Assembly: GCA_030278955.1 (NCBI GenBank)
Contig: JAOANR010000011.1
Coordinates: 49,401,417 to 49,465,416, forward strand
DNA from: Hygrophila difformis
Taxonomy: Eukaryota > Streptophyta > Magnoliopsida > Lamiales > Acanthaceae
Reading direction: 5' to 3'
Length of the DNA stretch: 64,000 bases
The notes below the pieces were generated by a model that worked only from the letters and a program-made list of their open reading frames with translations, made no database searches and had not been told where the DNA came from. Positions 22,206-34,305 of this stretch are shown here, one piece after another. Each line of letters begins with the position of its first letter. Within the stretch, counting starts at the first letter, position 1. A program made the position numbers and the translations under genes.

Positions 22206-23770
22206 GTCAAGCCAAAAAAAAAAAAAAAAAAAAAAAACTACTCACAAATTTACCTATAGGTTCGGTCGAATCAGACCCGGTTTGGGTTGGGGGTCTTGGT
22301 TCTTGAAAATTTGTACTAAGAATTGACCCGTTGCCATCCATAAGACGATCTCCATCCATGACCATCTCACCATTTGGATCAACCTCCATGTCAACATTTA
22401 ACTAAAAAAAAATTTAAAAGTTAAAAAAAAAAATAAATGAGCAAGGAATAGCAAGGTCGACCAAATTATAAATCCAACCACTTGGTCCCTTGTGGTCTCA
22501 TCTTCCTTGACCAATGGGATGAGGACATTTGTCTCATTCCCATTGGTCAACTAAACTTTTTAAAAACTTCTATTAAAATTATTATATTTTTCATGTTTTA
22601 AAATAAATAAAAAAATATACCAAATTTTATAATTTTTCATTTTCTACAAATAGAGACTACTCTTGTTATATTTTTATTAAATACATAATATATATATCAA
22701 TCTTGATATATTTAACCAATTTTAGAATTTATATATAATAAAAATATAGAAAAAATATATTAATTCTTTAGATTTTTTATTATTTATAAATAAGATAAAT
22801 ATTTTATATTTTTGATACATTAATTTTTTTATATCTCAATATAATTTTAAATATATAAATTAAAAGAATTATATATAATATTGTGGTTGGATGGTTATGA
22901 TAAAGTACGTAAAATTTGGGTGGTTGGGTTGTGATGAATATTGATGAGTTAGAAGAGAGAGAAATTAATTAAATAATGAGATGGTTGGATGGTTGGGTGG
23001 TTGGGGTGAGGGCATAAATGGGTCTTATAGGTAAGACCCAGAGCCGAACCGAACCCAAGCTTCGGACTGGGTCTTAGGTTTTGCAGGAAGCGATCCAACC
23101 CTGACACATTGCATTCCACATTTACCCGAAAATGGACCAAATGCAAATAATTCGGACAAAACGATTATTTCGTCCATCCATTTAAATGTCCCATTGGATT
23201 TTAATTTTAACATTGTTCATTATGCGTGTTTAACCTAAATATTTTTCAGTTATAATAAAAATAAATTCATGTGGAATCTTGTTGGATTCATCCTTTCGCA
23301 TAGTTTTAAAATATATAGTTTTTTTAAAAATAATTTTTACTTGTTTACATTTTAAGATATTAAATATTAAATATATGCATTGGACTATGTCCAAAGGTTT
23401 AGAGACATTTCAAATTGGATAGAGTGAGTATCATATACTATCAATTACAGAAATATAGAAATAGAAATAAAAATAAAACAATCTAATGTTCAATTTTTTT
23501 GGTCGAGTTTTTCAATAAAATCTAAATATAAATGGGGATACAGTCTACAATATAGATTACAAATCTAATTATTCAAAAACTAAGAAATATATAAAAGTAA
23601 AAGTTTAGTCGGATGCTTTATTAACTTTCTGTTACAAACTTCGCCAAAAACCTTCTGTTACAAATAGTTCACCAAAAAAAACTTTCTGTTACAAATAGAG
23701 ATTACAAATCTAATTATTAAAAAACTAAGAAAATAAAATAAAAGATAACAAGAATATTTAACTGGATACT
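22206..23770. other. Duplicated SWEET upstream region plus AT-rich insert
   Basis: Blocks at about 22258-22345, 23035-23160 and 23440-23545 match the SWEET 2 upstream region (18466-18745), so they mark the left part of a tandem duplication. The middle (about 22385-23000) is an AT-rich insert absent from the other copy. At 22507-22550 it carries a strong hairpin of about 17 bp (TTGACCAATGGGATGAG and its inverse). Confidence 0.6.
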
Positions 23771-23779
23771 TTTCTAACT

Positions 23780-23959
23780 TTAATTTCTGTGCAGCCTGCA
23801 CTATATATAAATACTTGATTCCACCCTCCCTTCCCTACCGAGCTTGTTCCCCTCTTCACTGATTCCATTCTGATTTCCTAATCTCGTGCCAACCTACAGC
23901 TTTCACTTCTCTGCTGCCGATTTCTTGCGCCAATCATGCAAATTCCGATTCAAGACTAA
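23780..23959 (+). pseudogene. Duplicated SWEET promoter/leader with truncated exon 1
   Basis: The leader and TATA box of SWEET 2 recur here. The start ATG (23936) is followed by six more matching codons (QIPIQD), then TAA at 23957-23959 where unrelated sequence joins. No further exon follows before the next copy. Confidence 0.8.
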
Positions 23960-24149
23960 TATTATGTCCACGGGTCAGTTTAAATTTAAACGCTTGCCAC
24001 ATCGGTAATTAGAGCATAATTAGTGAATAAATGACTGATTTGGACATAATTAGCATTTGTAGCGGACTGTTTTCGTAATAAAATAGAAAAATGACTGATT
24101 TGAATTTTTGGAAAAGAAAAAGGACCTATTTGGCATTTTTTCCTTAGTT

Positions 24150-24671
24150 TCTGTGGAGTCTGCACTATAAATACTTGATTGCACCCTCCCTACCCTACCG
24201 AGCTTGTTCCCCTCTTCATTGATTCCATTCTGATTTTCCTCGTGCCAACCTACAGCTTTCACTTCTCTGCTGCCGATTTCTTGCGCCAATCATGCAAATT
24301 CCGATTCAAGACCATTTGGTGTTAGCTAATTAATTATACATTGTGTTGTGTTTTGTTTAATTAGTTTGTTTTTCTTGTATCATGTCTCATTCTCATACCA
24401 CTATTTAAAAATTTGTTCATAAACGGAGAATATTGAGAATATTTTAGAACAGACGGAATTTACTAATTAAATGCATAGTGAGAGACAATTTGATCCAAGG
24501 AACAGTTCGCTCCCAAACATTCATTGAATTGGTAAATTGGGGGTTGGTAAGTTGTCACATGAGATCTATTGATTCACATCTATGTAAATTCACTGATTTT
24601 TTTTCTTTTCTTTTTTTTTCCCCTTTTTTCTTAGGGAATGTTACTACATTAGTTCTGTTTCTCTCCCCGTG
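24150..24671 (+). pseudogene. Third SWEET copy, 5' part, cut by a retrotransposon
   Basis: The promoter, leader and exon 1 (24292-24333) resemble SWEET 2, but the donor end of exon 1 is altered (a segment TGTAGGTACA replaced by AGCT) and the frame reaches TAA. Exon 2 (24635-24671, 37 nt, reading NVTTLVLFLSP) keeps good acceptor and donor sites. Intron 2 matches SWEET 2 intron 2 up to 24729, where the chromovirus LTR begins. Exons 3-5, if they survive, should lie beyond the right end of the window. Confidence 0.85.
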
Positions 24672-24729
24672 GTAATATTTCTTCCTTCTCTTTATCTCTT
24701 CAATTATAATACATTATATTTGTAATTAC

Positions 24730-27700
24730 TGTAACACCCCGAAATTCATCCTCATAAGGTTTCAGAATGTTACCGCCACACTTGTCAGTCAGGCTCGCCC
24801 TTTGGCTAACTTAATTGACAAGTGCTACGGCTAAATATAAATTTTTGTAGTATGAACTTAAAAAATAATTGCCAATTTTATAAAATATAGTCATAAGAAA
24901 ATTTAAAGTACTTAATACCAGAGTCGTTGTTCTTTCTCACGCGGAAGCATAAACTAAAGGCAATATATAGGACATTAATATTTAAAAGTACGTGGTTCCT
25001 TAAAGCAACAATCTTTTGATGAAAGGTAATCCCATCCCCAAATGCTCATGTCATGAGATGCAGTTCATATGTCAGCTCCAATATCTGTAAAAAGATAACG
25101 CAACAACTTTTTATCAGTACAATGGTACTGAGTAAGTCAACCCGCTCCACTTTAAGAAGTGGGTTTTAAAATAGTGGTTGACACTCAAAAAAATAATAAT
25201 AATAATAATTTTCACTTTTTAAAATGATCACACACATTACCTTTAACAAAATAAATAACTTTCATTCTTACCATTGTAGCAACTATGCACAAGAGGACAC
25301 CATTTTCCATATATCATATCATATCATATCGATCATAAGTCATGATCAGCATGCAGCGGACTCATATACAGACACACTCCGGAGCCTCGGGTAACCCATC
25401 ACGGATACACCCAAGAGTATAGACTCATACATGCAACAACTCTGTTTTGGCACAATTTATCAACAATGCCGTCTTGGCATATTTAGAGGGGGAGGCCCCG
25501 CAAGACACATCCCTAGTGCATTAGCCCTCTATCAAGTATGGCATCTTACTCAAGTTAATAGTGCACAATGGATTTAAAAGAGTTTTATACAATTTTCCAC
25601 ATAATATCCTCTTTAAAAGAGTTTTCAACAATTTCACGGGAGTAACCTCATAACAGGGGCATTCAATAATGCCAAATATCATTTCAACATATAACTCCCA
25701 TATCAATATCTCATAGATATGAAAATATCATTTCATGGATCTCAAAATCCAACAATTTCTCATTTGGACCAAAAATCAAGTCCAATGTCGCAGTTTACGC
25801 CAAGTCAGTTTAAAAATTCATATGTAAGGCGATTGCTTTGAAATTTAAACTGTAGATACTCAACACATAGTTGAACAAGTTTCATGTTTTACACTTTTCA
25901 AAATAAGGTATGGAAACATTTCAAAAATTGAGTTCTTTTCAGAACATATATTCTGCCAGAAATTCAATAGTGATTCTATAATTTTCAACAGGTTTTAAAA
26001 ATAGTAATTCGCGACTGAAAATTCTAAACTTTTACCAAAAGCTAGATAACACATAGATAAATATTTTTCATGAAGAAACCATTTGGCTTTGAGACACTTA
26101 AGACCTTCAAAATGTGGATTTCAGAAAACACTATCATTTCTTAGATTTCAACAAAAAGAGATTTCGACCTTTCGATAAAGCGGATCCCATAACTTTTTCA
26201 TACGATTTCTAAAAATTATAAAAGTTTCCAGAAATATACTCAACTCAATAAGGAACAAGTTTTATGAAGGAACCTTTGAGGGTTAATGAACCAAAATAGT
26301 TTAAAAAGATGGATCTTTACGTAAACGAAAAACGGACAGATTTTGGTATAATGAGGGAATTCTAATTTTGTACTCTTAAAACATGGATGGGGATCTCCAA
26401 ACTTAAAGTAGAGAGTGTTAACTTACTGAATTGATGTATAAGAGCAAGGAGATTCAAAGATAATGGCCGTTATAACACAAGATTCGCACCACAAATTACG
26501 GGTTTCGCTGAAATTCGACAAATAGAGGGAAATCAATTTATAGTATAAAATAAAAGATTTAGATCTCTAAGATACAAGTTTCAAGGATGATATCTTACTA
26601 ACCAAGTGTTGAGAAGATTTAGAACTCTTAGAGTGATGAAGGTTGCCAAGCCTACAAGACTCCACAATCCTTAAGATATGCTCACTATGTGGGAGAACTT
26701 TGAAGAATAAAATGGGTAGTGAATTTGGCTAATGAGATGGATGAGATTGGTGTGTTTGAAGGCTAGAATCTCCCTCTATTTATAGGCTAAGATTTGAACA
26801 ATTGAACATGACACATTGTGAGATGGATTACAACCTCACCAATCATCCAATTAAGTGTGTCTTGAGCAATAATGGTTAGAGTATTTGTATCCACTCATTT
26901 GGTCCTTATAGCCTAACAAAGAGGCTATTAATTTGGGAGGCTATTAATTTTGTCCATCATGTTGTCTATTAACATAATGGTTTGCCTATTATGGAGGCTA
27001 TTAATCTTGGTGGGTTCAAGAGATAATTGATCACCTTTCTTTGCTAGCCATTCATCCAAGACACTTGTTAATCATGTGGATTTTTCATCTATTTGTTTAG
27101 GAAGAAAATTTCTTGCAATTGTTTTTAACCTTATATTTGTGTAAGTAGTGTATCATGAAAATGATTGAAGTATTAGCTTGTCTACAAAAATCATTATTCT
27201 TGCCATTATTTAGTGGCATGCATTTATACTCAATGAGTTGGATATGATAATATAATATTTATTTCTTTATTTCAAGTATTGTATTTATATTAATGTGCTT
27301 TCAAAAAGATAATAATAATATACTTGCATGGTTTTATTTTATTCATAATAATACTCAAACCACAAAGTCTTCATGTCATCATCAAATAAAAATTATAATC
27401 TATGAATATATTTTCTTATATATAAAAGTTTAATTCTCATAGATTCGCATAAAAACTCATACTTTTATTTTTATAAAAATTTATTCCATAATGAATATCA
27501 AAGTACTTAAAATATTCACATATTATCCTCATAATAATTTTCAAGACCAATGTGTATATATATAAAAACTTATATATATAATTTAAACAGTAGATTTAAA
27601 AAAATATTCCATAAACTATATAATTCTATTACCCATGATATTGAAATTCATATTTCTTTTGGAAAAGACAATTTACATATATAGTTTTTCAAGTGTTGTT

Positions 27701-27805
27701 TTGTAGAAAAATCAATATACTAATTCTTTAAGCAAGTGATTAAATATTTAATAAAAGTCTCTTTAGTGAATTACAATTATTTCGGGTAATTTCTATGGTA
27801 TTACA
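24730..27805 (-). repeat. 3' LTR of the chromovirus
   Basis: On the minus strand it begins TGTAATACCATAG directly after the polypurine tract and ends CGGGGTGTTACA, giving 3076 bp with TG...CA ends. The flanking 5 bp on the SWEET side are ATTAC. Confidence 0.88.
26777..26784 (-). promoter_or_regulatory. TATA box in chromovirus LTR
   Basis: The minus strand reads CCTATAAATAGAGGGAG, a strong plant TATA context, about 1 kb into the LTR. Confidence 0.65.
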
Positions 27806-27806
27806 A

Positions 27807-27818
27807 TCCACCCTCCTT
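27807..27818 (-). promoter_or_regulatory. Polypurine tract of the chromovirus
   Basis: The minus strand reads AAGGAGGGTGGA immediately before the LTR start, the expected plus-strand primer site. Confidence 0.85.
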
Positions 27819-28005
27819 AATAATCAACTTCGTCCTCGAAGTTTTAATGAAAACTACTATGGCAATCTAATATGCGGAATATAAGATAAAAGTTAATGGA
27901 AAAGAAAAAAAAATTAGGAGATTTTGAACATACCCTATCAAGATTGTGTCGAGTGGTTACATCCTCCTCCCCTTAAGCCTACAGTTATGTCCCCATATCT
28001 GTTAT

Positions 28006-31000
28006 TTAGTCGTTTAAAAAGAGATTGGGGTAGCGTTGCTTCATATCATCCTCTAGTTCCCATGTTGCTTCTTCCGTACCATGATTGGACCAAAGTACTT
28101 TAACAATCCGGGTGGTCTTGTTCCTTGTCGTTCTTTCTTTTATGTCGAGTATTTGGATTGGATACTCTTCATAAGTTAGATCTTCTTTGAGTTCAATTAC
28201 TTCCTGTTGAAGTACATGGGTTGGGTCATGCACATATTTCTTTAACTGTGAAACATGGAACACATTGTGCACTCGAGATAGTTGTGGCGGTAGGGCTAGT
28301 CTATATGCCAGGGTTCCGACTCGTTCCAGAATGTCATACGGTCCAATATATCGAGGACTTAACTTCCCTCGCTTTCCAAAACGCATCACTCCTTTCATAG
28401 GTGATATTTTCAGCATAACCTTATCTCCAACTTGAAATTCTAGGTCTTGTCGCCTAACATCGGCATAACTTTTCTGTCGATCTTGTGCTGCCTTCATTTT
28501 CCCTTGGATCATCTTGATCTGTTGGGCCATGTCTTCAATGAGTTGCGGCCCAACCACAATAGAATTCTCACATTTTTCCCAACATAATGGGCTTCGGCAC
28601 TTGCGTCCATAGAGTGCCTCAAACGGTGCCATGCCTATACTAGCATGATAGCTGTTATTGTAAGAGAACTCTATCAAAGGTAGATGGTTTTCCCAACTTC
28701 CTTTAAATTCAAGAATGCATGCTCTCAGCATGTCCTCCAGTGTTTGGATTGTCCTTTCTGTTTGTCCATCCGTCATCGGGTGAAAATCGGTGCTCATTTT
28801 AATTTGGGTACTAAGAGCTTCTTGCAGCTTGGTCCAAAAATGAGAGACAAATCTACTGTCTCTATCAGAGATTATATCATGTGGCACTCCATGTCGTCGA
28901 ACTACATTATTGATATATGCTCTTGCTAATTGATCCATAGACCATGTATCCTTCATTGGTATGAAGATAGCAGTCTTTGTCAATCTATCAACAATTACCC
29001 AAATTTTATTCATTCCTTTTGGTGATCGTGGTAGTCCTGAAACAAAATCCATTGATATACTATCCCATTTCCAACTTGGGATTTCCAATGGTTTCATGAG
29101 TCCTAAGGGTTTTTGACGCACTGCTTTAACCTTCTGACATGTTAAACATTTAGCCACAAACTCAACTACCTCATTCTTCATCCTTGGCCACCAATACACC
29201 TTCTTTAAATCCTTGTAAAGCTTATCACCCCCTGGATGTACTGAATACGGGGTGTTGTGGCCTTCTTCCATTAATCTTCGTTTTAGCTCTACACATTTAT
29301 GCGGTACGCACCATCTCCCTTTGAAGCGAATGCTTCCATCCTCATGGATTGCAAAACCAATTGTTTTTCCTTCAGCAACCTTCTTCTTGATCCTTTCAAG
29401 CTTTATGTCACCTGGTTGAGCACTGCGTATTTCATCAAATACCGTAGATTCAATGGTCATAGCATTAATGACATTTTCCACAGTTCCATAATGGACTAGC
29501 TCCGTGTCTACCTTGACCAAGTCCATATACAGTTCCGAAGGTAAGATAAGAGTATTTGCCACGTGTCGAGTCTTGCGGCTCAACGCATCTGCGACCACAT
29601 TAGCTTTCCCTTCATGGTAGGCGATGTCCAAATCATAATCCTTGACCAACTCTAACCATCTGCGTTGCCTCATGTTTAACTCCTTCTGAGTAAATATGTA
29701 CTTAAGGCTCTTGTGGTCGGTGAATATCCGACAAGTTCGTCCGTACAAGTAGTGTCGCCAAATCTTTAATGCGAACACTACCGCTGCTAATTCTAGGTCG
29801 TGCGTCGGATAATTCTTCTCATGAGGCTTCAATTGTCGTGATGCATATGCAATGACTTGTTGTTGTTGCATTAAAACACACCCTAGCCCCTCTTTTGAAG
29901 CATCACTATACACTTCAAAATCTCCATTCTCTGTTGGCAATGTTAAAATTGGTGCTGTTGTGAGGCGTTTCTTTAACTCTTGAAATGATGATTCACACTT
30001 TTCTGTCCATTCATACTTCAAGCCTTTCTTCAAAAGTTGAGTCAGAGGTCGTGCAACTTTGGAAAAGTCCTTGACGAACCTCCTGTAATATCCAGCCAGT
30101 CCAAGAAAACTTCTCACTTCTGTTTGATTAGTAGGCGTAGGCCACTCGGTGATTGCTGATATTTTTGCTGGGTCAACAGAAACTCCATCAGCTGATACAA
30201 CGTGGCCTAAAAATGCTACTTTTTCTAGCCAAAAGTCACACTTGGACAACTTGGCATAGAGTTGGTGTTTCCTTAATGTCTCTAGCACCTGATGCAAGTG
30301 TTGCTCATGCTCTTCATTGCTCTTTGAATAGATCAAGATGTCGTCGATGAAAATGACTACACATTGATCTAACAATTCTCGAAACACATCATTCATGAGA
30401 TTCATGAATACTGCTGGGGCATTTGTTAGCCCAAAGGACATCACTGTAAATTCGTAATGTCCATAACGTGTCCTGAAAGCAGTTTTCGGAATATACTTTT
30501 CAGCGATTCGCAGTTGATGATAACCAGATCGCAAATCTATCTTGGAGAATACCGTTGCACCTTTAAGTTGATCGAAAAGGTCATCAATCCTAGGTAATGG
30601 GTATTTGTTTTTAACCGTTACCTGATTTAAACCTCTATAATCGATACAAAGACGCAACCCTCCATCTTTCTTCTTGACGAATAAGACTGGTGCTCCCCAT
30701 GGCGATGTGCTAGGTCGTATATACCCCTTTTGTAATAATTCCTCGAGTTGCTCCTTGAGTTCATTCATTTCTAAGGTTGCCATGCGATAAGGAGCTTTTG
30801 ATACAGGTTCTGTTCCGGGAAGTAGATCGATTGTAAACTCGACTTCACGTTCTGGCGGCATTCCAGGGATTTCTTCTGGGAATACATCTGGATACTCCCT
30901 AACTACTGGAATGTCATGAATTTTATTCTCCTTTGACTCGAGGTTATGGATATAGCATGCATAAAGCATATATCCTTTCTGCATAAGACTATAAAATTTT

Positions 31001-31749
31001 AAGGCATTTACTACCTTAGTCTTACGTTTGGGGAGTTGGACATAGTAGTTGACCTTTTTGCCTCTAGTTTTAGACAGTGTGATTTTGTGTTTCTGACACT
31101 CAATTACCGCTTTATATTGGGTAAGCCAATCCATTCCCAATATAATATCAAAATCTTTAAGGTCAAATTCTACTAAGTTCGCATAGAACTCAAGGTTCTT
31201 AATGACTATAGGAATCCCATCGTATCGTTTGGTGCACGATACAATTTTTCCCGAAGGCAACTGAATTCCTAAGTTAATCATTTTAGGGTTTGGCATCTCT
31301 AATTCAGGCAAGATTCGAGAAGAGATAAATGAACAACTTGCTCCAGAATCAAATAAAACCTTAACAGGCACAATTAAAGCCGTAAATGTACCTGTTATCA
31401 CATCCCCTTGAGTTGAAAGATCTGCTTGATTAATAACATTGAGCCGCCCTATAGGTGCTCCATGGTTCCCTTGTTGGTTTCTATTTTGCTGAGGCCTCTG
31501 CCCTTGATTATTTCCGTTTCGCACATCCTGATTATTTGGCTGAGTAGGGATATTGACAAGGTCATCTCTTTTTGTAATATTTTCAATGCGGGTCTTACAC
31601 TCCTTCCTCATATGACCTTCTCGGCCACATCTATAACATGTACCCGACTTTGGGCATCCTCTGGCCAAGTGGGGCTTGTTGCATTTTGGGCATTGTGGTA
31701 TGTATCCTTCATGATTTCTAATACCATTGTTGCCCCCTCCTTTGTTTCC
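28006..31749 (-). CDS. pol: Chromovirus Pol (protease, RT, RNase H, integrase, chromodomain)
   Basis: An uninterrupted frame of over 1200 codons. Numbering from the leucine codon at 31668: zinc knuckle half [14 protein letters not shown] (11-24), protease active site LFDSGAS (105-111), RT with KIDLRSGYH (377-384) and FIDDIL (440-445), RNase H with YSDAS (587-591) and DALSR (694-698). The integrase has H804/H811, C841/C844 and catalytic D874, D935 and E971 with the canonical 35-residue spacing. The C-terminus (about 1165-1217, ending [19 protein letters not shown]) is chromodomain-like and typical of Tekay/Del elements. All catalytic residues are present, so Pol looks intact, but the upstream gag frame is broken by TAG at 31750-31752. 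In this family Gag and Pol are normally one polyprotein. Confidence 0.93.
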   Translation of the reverse strand, partial: GNKGGGNNGIRNHEGYIPQCPKCNKPHLARGCPKSGTCYRCGREGHMRKECKTRIENITKRDDLVNIPTQPNNQDVRNGNNQGQRPQQNRNQQGNHGAPIGRLNVINQADLSTQGDVITGTFTALIVPVKVLFDSGASCSFISSRILPELEMPNPKMINLGIQLPSGKIVSCTKRYDGIPIVIKNLEFYANLVEFDLKDFDIILGMDWLTQYKAVIECQKHKITLSKTRGKKVNYYVQLPKRKTKVVNALKFYSLMQKGYMLYACYIHNLESKENKIHDIPVVREYPDVFPEEIPGMPPEREVEFTIDLLPGTEPVSKAPYRMATLEMNELKEQLEELLQKGYIRPSTSPWGAPVLFVKKKDGGLRLCIDYRGLNQVTVKNKYPLPRIDDLFDQLKGATVFSKIDLRSGYHQLRIAEKYIPKTAFRTRYGHYEFTVMSFGLTNAPAVFMNLMNDVFRELLDQCVVIFIDDILIYSKSNEEHEQHLHQVLETLRKHQLYAKLSKCDFWLEKVAFLGHVVSADGVSVDPAKISAITEWPTPTNQTEVRSFLGLAGYYRRFVKDFSKVARPLTQLLKKGLKYEWTEKCESSFQELKKRLTTAPILTLPTENGDFEVYSDASKEGLGCVLMQQQQVIAYASRQLKPHEKNYPTHDLELAAVVFALKIWRHYLYGRTCRIFTDHKSLKYIFTQKELNMRQRRWLELVKDYDLDIAYHEGKANVVADALSRKTRHVANTLILPSELYMDLVKVDTELVHYGTVENVINAMTIESTVFDEIRSAQPGDIKLERIKKKVAEGKTIGFAIHEDGSIRFKGRWCVPHKCVELKRRLMEEGHNTPYSVHPGGDKLYKDLKKVYWWPRMKNEVVEFVAKCLTCQKVKAVRQKPLGLMKPLEIPSWKWDSISMDFVSGLPRSPKGMNKIWVIVDRLTKTAIFIPMKDTWSMDQLARAYINNVVRRHGVPHDIISDRDSRFVSHFWTKLQEALSTQIKMSTDFHPMTDGQTERTIQTLEDMLRACILEFKGSWENHLPLIEFSYNNSYHASIGMAPFEALYGRKCRSPLCWEKCENSIVVGPQLIEDMAQQIKMIQGKMKAAQDRQKSYADVRRQDLEFQVGDKVMLKISPMKGVMRFGKRGKLSPRYIGPYDILERVGTLAYRLALPPQLSRVHNVFHVSQLKKYVHDPTHVLQQEVIELKEDLTYEEYPIQILDIKERTTRNKTTRIVKVLWSNHGTEEATWELEDDMKQRYPNLFLND

Positions 31750-32559
31750 CTAGACGGGTCGATTTTGCCCACCATGAATATTGCCTTTATTGTTGCTGAG
31801 GTGGTTGTTGTTGCTGCTGCTTCCTCGATTGTCCCGAATCCTCTTGTCCTGTCCTTGGAACCCGCGGCTAGACTCCCCGGCTTTTCTCTTCATCTGTTGT
31901 ACACGAGAAACTGCGACAGCTCGATCGTAGATCGCTTGGAGTGTAGGATACTGAACTCCAGCCACCACTTCTCTAATGGAGAGGTTTAATCCATTTCGAA
32001 CTTCTGTGCCTTCTCAGCATCGGTGGAGACTAACTTAGGAGCAAATCTGACTAACTCCTTGAATCTGACATAGTATTCTTGTATAGATTGTGCTCCTTGT
32101 CGTAACGATAGAAACTCTTCATACATGGCTGCTTTGGTACTCATCGGGTAGAACCTTTCCCTTAGAGCTTCTGTAAAGTTTTCCCATGTATACTCCTCAT
32201 CATCATCTAGCTCTATCTTCTGTAAATGCCACCATTCATCTGCATCACCTCCTAAAAAGTACGAGGCTACAGTAATCTTCTGCTCATCTGGGCAACGAGT
32301 CGCCTCGAGTAACTTGTTGAAACTCTTTATCCAATCCTCCAATTTAGTAGGGTCCTCCTGCCCATCATAACGAGGTGGTCTGTATTGGTTCACCACTGCT
32401 AGGTGATTGAGTTGGGCTTGAGATGACGGCACAGCTGCAGTAGATTGATTAATTTGACCTTGACCCAAGGCAATGAGCATTTGCTCAATGATCCTTAGGC
32501 GATCATCGTCAAGCGAGTTTGGCGTGTTTCGATTATGAGGGGTTTGGTTGTTGGGTGCT
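31750..32559 (-). pseudogene. gag: Chromovirus gag, C-terminal part (frameshift and stop)
   Basis: It carries a Retrotrans_gag-type segment (from PPRYDGQEDPTKLEDWI to LSLRQGAQSIQEYYVRFKEL). The frame stops at 31986-31988 (FEMD, stop). A one-base loss there fits, since the expected FExGL continuation appears in the next frame (31750-31985). That frame then meets TAG at 31750-31752, just before the first half of the zinc knuckle. The 5' part of gag was displaced to 63520-63739 by insertion of element A. Confidence 0.88.
32555..32559. repeat. Target-site duplication of composite element A (left)
   Basis: GTGCT, repeated exactly at 63520-63524. Removing one copy and everything between restores an open gag frame across the junction. 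Confidence 0.95.
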
Positions 32560-32873
32560 TGATAACGGTCAAAAATGACCATTATTTTCAATCCATTTCC
32601 GTGTCTTAAACGGACATTTGATCGCATTCCGGTCTTACATTAAGTAAGAAAGCAGTTAAATTGGACTGATTTATGCATAATTGTAAAAATAATAAGCTGG
32701 TATGGAAAAGACATAAATATGTAATTTTATTACATATTTATGTTAGAAAAATCCAAAAACATGAGAAAAAGAGAAGAATAGAAGAAGGAATGAAAAAGAT
32801 GGGAAAAAGATAGAAAAGCCCACAAAAAGAATATTTTCGGCCCATCCGGCCCACTTCAGGAGGCCCAGGAAGA

Positions 32874-33122
32874 CCTTTGTCGCGGAAGCCCCTTTGTCGC
32901 GATGCATGGTTCCGCGACAAAGGTGTGTTCCGCGACCAAGCAAGTTCAGAAGAAGGAGACAAGTCAAAGCTCCTTTGTCGCGATGCCTTTGTCGCGATGC
33001 CTTGTTCCGCGACAAAGGCACCCTCCGCGACCAAGATGCACTCTTAGAGACACAAGAGCCAGTCGAGAAGCCTTGCCACATACAGTGTGTTCCGCGACAA
33101 AATTGGATGTTCCGAGACAAAG
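32874..33122. repeat. Hairpin array 1 in A 5' LTR
   Basis: Repeated CTTTGTCGCGG/CCGCGACAAAG words in inverted pairs, placed about 70 bp upstream of the TATA box. The same array is at 45964-46212 and, inverted, at about 62971-63206. The inverted copy lacks one 14-bp unit. Confidence 0.9.
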
Positions 33123-33193
33123 CTGTGATGTGTGTGATGACTTGAGACACAATGGGCTTGAACCAAGGCCCATTGGCTTAGGGTTTCCCCCTC

Positions 33194-33200
33194 TATAAAT
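33194..33200 (+). promoter_or_regulatory. TATA box of element A LTR
   Basis: CTCTATAAATATGAGG follows a CCATTGG motif and TTAGGGTTTCCCC. Copies lie at 46284-46290 and (inverted) 62893-62899. It likely drives LTR transcription. Confidence 0.75.
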
Positions 33201-33835
33201 ATGAGGTGTTTCTCTCAAGCCAAGGGTTAGAAACTTTTTAGATAGTTGAGAAGTAGATAGAAATACTCTTGGAGACAAGTGGGGATTTCAGTTTAGTTTA
33301 GTTGTAGTTTAGGTTAGTTTAGGTTTTTCTTGTATTATTTAAATTATGCAATAGTTAGGTGTAGTCTTTAGCTTATTATGTAAGTAGCCAGTTTTACACT
33401 TTGTTTCATGCCTTAACTTTTGGTTTTAGGGTTTGTAATACCCAAATCATGGGTATTAACAAACCCTCTTAATAAAATGGGAAAATATTCTCGAAATGTG
33501 TCCCAAAACTCATGAAATGGGTTTCACACCCCATGGATTTTACTGCTTTCATTTTCTATGGGTCATTTGACCCTCATTTTGCATTTTAATGCCACTGTTT
33601 GGTGGTTTAACTTCATGGGCATTGTTGCATGTTTGTGGGTGATTAAGCTTAGATTAGGGTTTCTTAAGTTTTAACTTTGTTTGATTTCGTTTAAGTTCAA
33701 ACATGTTCTAGCTAGATTCAAATCTTGTTTTGTCATTTTTAGCTTAGTTTAACTTTTGAATCTGAAATGGGTGATATCACACACAATGCATGCCACTGTT
33801 CCTGTTTATTTTTCTGACATGTGTACTGGACACAC

Positions 33836-34305
33836 CTTTGTCGCGGAAGCACTCTTGTCGCGGAACCACGTTCCGCGACAAAATAACCCTTTAGCGACAA
33901 AGGTGCCAAGGGACACTTGTTAGTAATTTTAAAACCCTTGGTCGTGGAACAACTCTTGTCGCGGAACCACGTTCCGCGACAAAACCATTGATTAAGCGAC
34001 CAAGGACCCAAACACTTGTATTTTTACTCCTGAAAGGCTTTGTCGCGTAACACCCTTGTCGCGGAACCACGTTCCGCGACAAAATCACCTGTTTCGCGAC
34101 AAGGATTATGCCTTGTCCATTTTTTTTAAAACCTCTTTGTCGCTATACCTCTTGTCGCGGAACCACGTTCCGCGACAAAATGTTTGCTTAGCGACAAAGC
34201 AAACCCTAATTTTCAAAATCCCACTCTCTTATTTCCCACCCCTTTGTCGAGGAACCTTTGTCGCGGACCCATGGACCGCGACACAAACTCTATTTCGCGA
34301 CAAAG
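33836..34305. repeat. Hairpin array 2 in A 5' LTR (five nested hairpins)
   Basis: Five units of about 90-100 bp. Each has an outer stem (CTTTGTCGC with GCGACAAAG, or CCTTGGTCG with CGACCAAGG in unit 2) enclosing an inner hairpin. In four units the inner arm is TTGTCGCGGAAC, loop CAC, arm GTTCCGCGACAA. Unit 5 has CGCGGACC and GGACCGCG. Copies are at 46926-47395 and, inverted, at 61787-62260. Confidence 0.92.

Noticed and set aside
33836..34305. Regularly spaced palindromic repeats resembling a CRISPR array
   Set aside because: The DNA is plant and the repeats are inside LTRs. Spacers are not uniform, unit edges vary and no cas genes exist.
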